A stretch of 10,968 bases of DNA from Cruorifilaria tuberocauda (Eukaryota; Nematoda; Chromadorea; Rhabditida; Onchocercidae): the NCBI GenBank assembly GCA_013365365.1, contig JABVXU010001062.1:1-10968 (forward strand). Direction: 5' to 3'. Both the position numbers and the translations under genes were made by a program. Positions 1 to 6,700 of this stretch are shown piece by piece; position 1 is the stretch's first letter, and every line of letters begins with the position of its first letter. Below the pieces are notes generated by a model that was not told the DNA's origin, made no database searches, and was given only the letters and a program-made list of their open reading frames with translations.

Positions 1-16
1 TGTGTGTGTGTGTGCA

Positions 17-49
<33 letters not shown>
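1..49. repeat. TG/TA compound microsatellite
   Basis: A (TG)n run with one CA interruption passes into (TA)n. It begins at the window edge, so its true length is unknown. Confidence 0.97.
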
Positions 50-211
50 CATATCAACATTTCAACTTCAACTTTCAGCTGTTTTCTTCGGTTTGTTGAA
101 ATTTTGTTATTATTTCATGGCGGAAAAAATCCTGAAATTAGTTTTTTTTTATTTTTTAAATGAATAATTTTAGATTAAATTATTTCATTTTCAATTTAAT
201 TTCCATATTAT

Positions 212-505
212 TTATTTCATTAAGTTAAAATTCTCTACTGATAACTATTTCATGATAATTTAAATGATATAATTGGTATCATTGATTTTATTTAGGTTAA
301 AATTCTAGTTTGATAATTACTTGATGATAATTTCAATATGATATTGATATAGTCGGTGTCATTTATATCATTAAGTTAAAATTCTCTACTGATAATTATT
401 CAATGATAATTTAAATGATATAATCTGTATCATTCAACTCATTTAAATGAAATTTTTTTTACTGATAACTAATTGATGATAAGTTAAATGATAATGAAAG
501 GTAAT
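212..505. repeat. Diverged ~75-bp tandem repeat, about four copies
   Basis: The block GTTAAAATTCTCTACTGATA recurs starting at 224, 296 (diverged), 375 and about 447 (diverged), with spacing of 72-79 bp. Each copy also carries ATGATAATTT and ATGATAT elements. Every copy contains at least two TGATAA hexamers. Confidence 0.8.
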
Positions 506-1130
506 GAATGAAATGAAAATTCAATTATATTAGCATCAAATAGTCGAAATGATTGATATAATTGTACGAATGGCTCTAAATTACAATTTTTCTCAATTCT
601 TATCACTGATAGATAGTATTGATATTGTGATAAGATCGTTTTTTTTGTGCACATAATTATCAGTTAATCACATGCGATATTCTGTTCAATTCTCTTATCA
701 TTATTATCATTTCATTCGTTAAAATTCAATAAATTTCATTTTCTTCTCTCTTATAAATTCTAAAATGATTTGTTGTAGCAATCTAAAAACATTAAAATGA
801 TTATCAGTTATCAGTTATCAGTTATCAGAGAAGCACACTGATATCCCAAATCATTTTTCTCCTCAATTTTGTGATGATCTTTAACTCTTTTCTACAATTG
901 AAAAGTTAAGCTAATGCTTCTTGTAGTTCTGGCGCAAAAATGCTATCATCGTGGCGCTTTTTGTAGTTATATGATCTTATCGTAAAAAAATTCTCTATCA
1001 AACATTTCGTACAATTAAACCTTTCATTCGTCTTTACATAATCATTTTGCGAATAAAAAATGGCGCAACGCGCAAATGTACTTAAAACAAAACTAATTTA
1101 TCCGACTATTCTTTAATGAACATTAATTTA
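506..1130. other. AT-rich non-coding stretch
   Basis: No convincing exon was found on either strand. The stretch contains scattered TTATCA sites, the TTATCAG array at 801-828, and a small GC-richer patch (about 925-1075) in which TGGCGC occurs three times. An inverted pair TTTGC/GCAAA surrounds 1046-1070. Confidence 0.5.
801..828. repeat. Four perfect tandem copies of TTATCAG
   Basis: The heptamer TTATCAG is repeated four times without change. Its complement CTGATAA is the core site for nematode GATA factors. Confidence 0.95.
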
Positions 1131-1290
1131 TTAATTAAGAATTTAGCTAATTAATTATAAATTAGCTAATTAATTAGCTAAATTAACAGTATAACTCTAA
1201 ATGAATGCAATCACTTTAATTGCATTAGCTATTGAACATATCTTACCTATTCTTTATATAATTCTTAATTAATTAGCTAAATTTAGAACG
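1131..1290. repeat. TTAGCTAATTAA-based inverted repeats and palindrome
   Basis: AATTTAGCTAATTAATTA at 1140-1157 is matched by its exact reverse complement at 1266-1283. Between them lies the perfect palindrome TTAGCTAATTAATTAGCTAA (1162-1181) and a small hairpin with arms ATGCAAT/ATTGCAT (1204-1224). It may be a miniature inverted-repeat element or simply self-complementary AT-rich sequence. Confidence 0.7.
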
Positions 1291-1814
1291 TTTTCTTTTT
1301 TAATAACTTTTTTCATAATTTTTATTATCATAACTTTTTATACATTACAAAGAAATGATTCATTACAAAGTTCATTTACTTTACTTTATACTATTACTTT
1401 ATAGCTTGAATATTTAAGCTATTCATTTTTCTGTAAGCAATTAACTTATTTATTATTTTAGAATACTTTTAAATTCCGTTTTTATCTGTTAAATCGTTTC
1501 TGTATAAATAATGAAGCTTACTTTTTATCCTTTAAAGTAAGATTTTTTTTAAACTAATTTTACTTATTGAAACTTATTTCTACAAATTCTCATACTAACA
1601 GCATTTCATAAGAAATCATCGGTAATTATCGGGAATTTTCTGGTACCATCGCTTTTTCACATTTCTTGTAATCATTTTTTCCTCCTCTAAAAACTTTAAA
1701 CAGTTGCTTAAAGAGATGAAATTTCGGCAATTATCACTTATCATTGAAGAGATTCAGAAGAATTGGTATTATTCAATATTAAACCATAAGTAAGTTTATT
1801 TTCTAAGTTGAAAA
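1291..1814. other. AT-rich non-coding stretch, no feature seen
   Basis: No coding exon, clear tandem repeat or RNA gene could be supported here. TTATCA is sparse, with one pair at 1733-1743. Confidence 0.5.
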
Positions 1815-2170
1815 CGAAGGAGTTTAAACTTAACTGTTAAATTCAAAATTTAAATTTAATTCTTTACAGAAATAGTATACATATTGATTTATAAAATGCA
1901 ATTAAGAATTTTAAAATATTGATTTTTTTTATATCGAGAGCTAATCAAGATTATCATCAAGCATAACGAAGATGTTTTAAATTTCGATTGTTAACTTCAA
2001 AATTTAAATTTAATTCTTTTAGAGAAATAGCATATACATGTATCTACGAAATGTTATTAAAAATTTTTAAATATCGATTTTTTATATTGCGAGCTAATCA
2101 AGATCAACATGTTTATAAAAATGCTATTAACAATTTTACAGTATTAGTTATTTGATATTAAATCAAGATC
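1815..2170. repeat. ~154-bp direct duplication with a partial third copy
   Basis: The block CAAAATTTAAATTTAATTCT starts at 1844 and again at 1998, a spacing of 154 bp. In both copies it is followed by GAAATAG, a diverged TACATATTGAT/TACATGTATCT segment and GAGCTAATCAAGAT. A third, shortened copy (about 2107-2170) repeats the last part, ending AATCAAGATC. Confidence 0.75.
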
Positions 2171-2561
2171 GCAGAAATTATTATTATTCAATGAAATTTA
2201 AAAACCATTTCGTACCGTTTTCAATTTGGGAAAAAAAAAAAAGAAAACAAACAATAAAGACGAAATGAGAGGATGTCATTTGATGATTGGAAGAAAAAGC
2301 TAAGACTGATTTGTTGAAGCAACGATTAGCTTTCAATTTTAAGAAATAAAGCTGTCGGATAGACTGAAACATATAAATAAATCACTTCCGTTGCTAACAT
2401 TTGGTTGCAGTTAGCTTCTCCTTTAGCTTTCTTTCAAGAATAGCTCGATGATACAACATTGCAAAACATTGTAAACTAAAACTCTCTTTTTTTTTTCTCT
2501 TCCCTGAAACTTCAATTATTATTTCGATTGAAATTTATGTTAAATTAAAATTAATGATTTG
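2171..2561. other. Non-coding stretch with slightly higher GC, no gene supported
   Basis: A 62-residue - strand open frame (2184-2372) lacks recognisable motifs and is mostly read from poly-A/T sequence. TTGGTTGCAG at about 2400-2410 looks like a splice acceptor, but no conserved protein follows. It could belong to an untranslated exon; nothing firm can be said. Confidence 0.4.

Positions 2562-2589
<28 letters not shown>
2562..2589. repeat. (AT)14 microsatellite
   Basis: Uninterrupted AT dinucleotide run of 28 bases. Confidence 0.97.
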
Positions 2590-2594
<5 letters not shown>

Positions 2595-2609
2595 CTAAAT
2601 ATCAGAGTA

Positions 2610-2792
2610 AAATTAAATTACTGATTAGTTTGATTTGATTGATTTGATGTAAAATTAAATTATTGATTGGTTTGATTTGATTAAATTTGTTTTTTTGATT
2701 AAATAGCTAATTCAAATTTATTTAATAATAAATAGTTTTTTTTTTTAAATAGTTTTTTTGATTAAATGGCTAATTCAAATTTATTTAATATT
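2610..2792. repeat. Two short direct duplications (about 45 and 63 bp period)
   Basis: AAATTAAATTACTGATTAG-type sequence with TTTGATTTGATT is duplicated around 2611 and 2652. TTTTTGATTAAAT followed by GCTAATTCAAATTTATTTAA is duplicated with a 63-bp offset (2691-2730 and 2754-2792). Confidence 0.75.
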
Positions 2793-3126
2793 AATAAAAC
2801 AAGAAGAAATTATGATAAACGGTGATAAATTGATTAATTTTATAATTTGAATTTTAATCCAATAAAAATATTGATATTTTCAAAATAATAATTTAAATGA
2901 ATTATTTTTCATTATCAAATTCATTATCATTATGATTATCATCATTATCATTATACAAATATCATTGTGAAATTTTAATTTCAATTTGAAATTATTTCCT
3001 TTAAATGAAATTTTATTTTATTAACTTTTATTTTTTAACCTTTAGAATTCTTCCTCTTTACTTAATTTATGTGAATTGATAAAAATAAAAAGCATTCGCT
3101 TTTTAGTAGTTACTAAATGCATTTTA
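2793..3126. other. AT-rich 5' flank of glycogenin gene, TTATCA cluster
   Basis: No exon is visible. A TTATCA cluster lies at about 2910-2955 (TTATCATTATGATTATCATC-like microsatellite), with a few TGATAA sites at 2812-2870. It forms the distal part of the presumed glycogenin promoter region. Confidence 0.5.
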
Positions 3127-3318
3127 AATGATAAGTGATAAGTTTTGTAGCATAATAGAATGATAAGTGATAAGTTTTGTAGCATAATAGAATGATAAGT
3201 GATAAGTTTTGTAGTATGATGGAATGATAAGTGATAAGTTTTGTAGCATAATAGAATGATAAGTGATAAGTCTTGTAGTATGATAGAATGATAAGTGATA
3301 AGTTTTGTAGTATGATAG
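3127..3318 (+). repeat. 32-bp tandem repeat, six copies, two GATA motifs per copy
   Basis: Copies start at 3127, 3159, 3191, 3223, 3255 and 3287, exactly 32 bp apart. Each reads AATGATAAGTGATAAGT, then TTTGTAG and a variable CATAATAG/TATGATAG end. This gives twelve TGATAAG sites in one orientation, ending about 250 bp before the glycogenin start codon. A degraded seventh copy follows to about 3343. Confidence 0.95.
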
Positions 3319-3550
3319 AGTTGTAAATTATGTAGTGATAGAAAATGAAGTTTGCAAACCGGTTATCATTTTATCTTACTTTTTCTTATTTGCTTAGCAA
3401 TTTTGAGGAAAACTTATCAGTTTGATAATCTAATATATAGAAATATAATATATTATCATATTTTAGTAATTGCAGCTTACTGTACACAATGTATGCATGC
3501 ACGCTATTGTATTTTGAAACTTTGCATGTTTCATTTTGAAATTTTTCAAA
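3319..3550 (+). promoter_or_regulatory. gyg-1: Presumed proximal promoter / 5' UTR region of glycogenin
   Basis: The stretch lies between the GATA array and the splice acceptor before the start codon. A 72-codon open frame begins at a TTG at 3352 and runs through the acceptor into exon 1 in a different frame from glycogenin; it shows no motif and is unlikely to be translated. No TATA box or initiator can be placed with confidence. Confidence 0.35.
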
Positions 3551-3566
3551 TTTGCAGGTCACAAGA
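3551..3566 (+). promoter_or_regulatory. gyg-1: Candidate trans-splice (or 5' UTR cis-splice) acceptor before glycogenin ATG
   Basis: TTTGCAG at 3551-3557 is followed after 9 nt by the ATG at 3567. This short spacing is typical of spliced-leader acceptor sites in nematode mRNAs. It could equally be the 3' end of a 5' UTR intron. Confidence 0.5.
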
Positions 3567-3706
3567 ATGACGCAAGCGTGGGTGACGCTAGCAACGTCAG
3601 ATGCGTACGCCGTTGGGGCGCTTGTTTTGGCTCATTCATTGAAAATGCAAAAAACGACAAAAAAATTACACTGTATGATTACAAGTGGTGTAACGCAACA
3701 ACTTAG
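3567..3706 (+). CDS. gyg-1: Glycogenin exon 1
   Basis: This exon encodes residues 1-46 plus two bases of codon 47 (AG|G, Arg): the first beta strand and helix of the nucleotide-binding fold, with the family pattern [20 protein letters not shown]. It ends at a weak GTTTAT donor, but frame and homology both require a junction there because the next exon continues with [13 protein letters not shown]. The first 55 bases are unusually CpG-dense (eight CpGs between 3570 and 3620), unlike every other exon. The next in-frame ATG lies well inside conserved sequence, so 3567 is the likely start. Confidence 0.93.
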
Positions 3707-6700
3707 GTTTATTTTCATATTGGAATGATTTTTTTTTTGAGATATCAATATTTGCTGATAAATTGATCATCATAGGTTAATACTTACTGATAAATTGATC
3801 ATCACAGGTTAATACTTACTGATAAGTTGATATCTCATAGGTTAGTATTCATCGATAAATTGATACCTCATAGGTTAGTATTCATTGATAAGTTGATACC
3901 TCATGGGTTAATATTTACTGATAAATTGTTACCTCACAGGTTAATATTTACTGATAAATTGATCATCATAGGTTAATACTTACTGATAAATTGATAACTT
4001 ATAAGCTCAGAATACCTTATAGATTTTAGTATTCACTGATAAGTTACTCGGATAAACTTTTTAGATTTGGTATTTATCTAATGAACTGATAAAACGTTCA
4101 AGGTAACCTTTTAGAAATTAAGATTTATTGATAAATTATTGATAACCTTGTAAATTTTGCATGAATCAATAAACGGAATATAAATGAAGAAGATTTAAGA
4201 ATGAATTAAATGAATTGAATTAATCTAAAGAGTTGATTAATTAATTAATTAATTAATTAATTTAAAGGGATGAGCTTGCTGCAACATTTGATACAGTCAA
4301 TGTGGTAAATGTTCTGGACAGTAATGATGCTGCTAATTTAAACTTAATTGGTAGACCTGATTTGGGTGTAACTTTTACCAAAATACATTGCTGGAGGCTT
4401 ACACAATATACCAAATGTGTCTTCCTCGATGCTGATTGTCTTGTTAGTTTACTTACAATATTTATTGATTAGTTACTTTATAATATTTATTATGCATAAG
4501 TAATTACTTAGTAATATTTATTATTATACTTACTGTTTATCGATTGGTTTATATTGGTTTAACTTATTCAATGATACTTATTATACTCATTGATTAATTG
4601 TTACTTAATTATATTTATTGTATTTATCGATTAATAATTACTTAATAGTACTTACTTATTATGATTATTGATTAATACTTATTTAATAATATTTATTGTA
4701 TTTATCGATTGATAACTGATTAATAAGATTTTTTTGTACTTATTGACATTTATTAATTATTACTCATTTAATAATATTTATTGTATTCATTGATATTTAT
4801 TGATTTTTTACTTTTAAAATGATATTTATTGATCAGTATTGATTAATTTATATCTACTATTCGATATTATTACTTATCATCTAATCAGATCTGTGAATGA
4901 TAAGAGACTGTTATCATTCAATACTTTTTTTTTCGTCTATCCTACAGGTGATACAAAATGCTGATGAATTATTCGATCATGATGAACTTTCTGCTGTAGC
5001 AGATATCGGTTGGCCGGATTGTTTTAATTCCGGTGTATTCGTTTATCAACCATCTGAGCAAACATATTTGAATATTTTGAATTTTGCCCTGGAAAATGGT
5101 TCATTTGATGGTATGATTTTGCCCTTGTTTATCTCTTTTTCCCTTATCATTTATCATGATATCTGAAATAGCAGGAAGGGAAGATTTATTGAAGATTGAT
5201 TTTAATCATGATATCTCGATATTAGCATTTACTTAGGAGTGATAAAATTATTTTATCATATTATCATTTAAGCTTATTAATTTAGCTATGATTTAGTTTA
5301 TATAATAACCTTTTACTGTTGCATTAAAATTAAAAGTTACTATATAGTTATATTAAAGGTATTTTGCAAGAGAAGTAATTACAGGTGGTGATCAAGGTTT
5401 ACTAAATGAATTCTTCAAAGGTTGGCGTGATAAGCCATCAGCTTTTCGATTATCTTTCATTTACAATATGACCTCTGCAAGCATTTACACTTATACAGCT
5501 GCCTTCAAAAAATTTGCTTCTCAGGTATACTTACTCTAATATTTACTTTAACAATTAGATTATCAAATTGATTATTGAAAAATAGTAATTTCAAGATTGT
5601 AAATATTGTCAATAAAATGTTTACAAACAAATTGTTACGAACGATTTCAAGTAATTTTATTGTTTATTAGTGATATATTCAAAAAAGAAGTTATTTAAAT
5701 GACATTAAAATTGAATGAATTTTAAAAATTCAAATTTCGCTATTATCAATTTTTCAAAATTAATGATAATGATTAGTTTATCTCATGAGTATATATTTAA
5801 ATTTAGTTTTTATCATTTAATTTTTACTGATTAAAAACACATTTATCAAAGTTCATTTATCAATTCTTTTATCACCGAAATAAAAATAACTGATAAGCGA
5901 TTAGTTTGTCACATGAACATATATATTTGAGTTCAGTTCTTATCATTCATTTTTCACTGATTAAAAAACACATCTGGTTTATCAGTTCTTTTATCACAAA
6001 AATAAAAATAACTGATAAGCGATTAGTTTGTCACATGAACATATATATTTGAGTTCAGTTCTTATCATTCATTTTTCATTGATTAAAAAACACATCTGGT
6101 TTATCAGTTCTTTTATCACCGAAATAAAACAAACTGATAAGCGATTAGTTTGTCACATGAACATATATATTTGAGTTCAGTTCTTATCATTCATTTTTCA
6201 TTGATTAAAAAACACATCTGGTTTATCAGTTCTATTTATCACAAAAATAAAAATAACTGATAAGCCGATTAGTTTATCACATGAACATATATATTTGAGT
6301 TCAGTTCTTATCATTCATTTTTTCACTGATTAAAAAAACATACTTATCTAATTTCACTTATCAATTCTTTTATCACCGAAATAAAAACAACTGATAATGA
6401 TTGATTTATCTCATGGAGGAAATATATTTAGGTAAAAATAGTTCATTTTCTCGGTAAACTAAAACCATGGCAACAACGATCGGATAATGCTCATTTTTCG
6501 GAATATCTTAATTACTGGTGGTTATTGTTTAACACTCAATTATCATCACAGATCACTAAATTACATGTAAGTTTACTGTAAACATTTCTCACTATCATCT
6601 TAACTTAACTTATCACAATAGCAAAAAAATTATCATATCACCTCAGCTTATCACAACCCAAAATTAATCTTCCACATTGCACAAAGAATAACAACAACAA

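Noticed and set aside
925..1075. GC-richer patch with three TGGCGC words as a possible RNA gene or exon
   Set aside because: No tRNA-like fold, coding frame or splice signals could be found; the words are short.
1131..1290. Full transposon
   Set aside because: No transposase coding sequence is present and no target-site duplication could be made out; only inverted repeats are supported.
2184..2372. 62-residue open frame on the - strand
   Set aside because: It has no recognisable motif, is partly read from a poly-A tract, and shows no splice or start context pointing to a gene.
3127..3318. CRISPR-like regular array
   Set aside because: The copies are directly adjacent with no unique spacers, and the window is clearly eukaryotic with spliced genes.
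3352..3570. 72-residue + strand open frame upstream of glycogenin with hydrophobic start
   Set aside because: It begins at TTG, runs through the splice acceptor into exon 1 in the wrong frame, and resembles no family I know.
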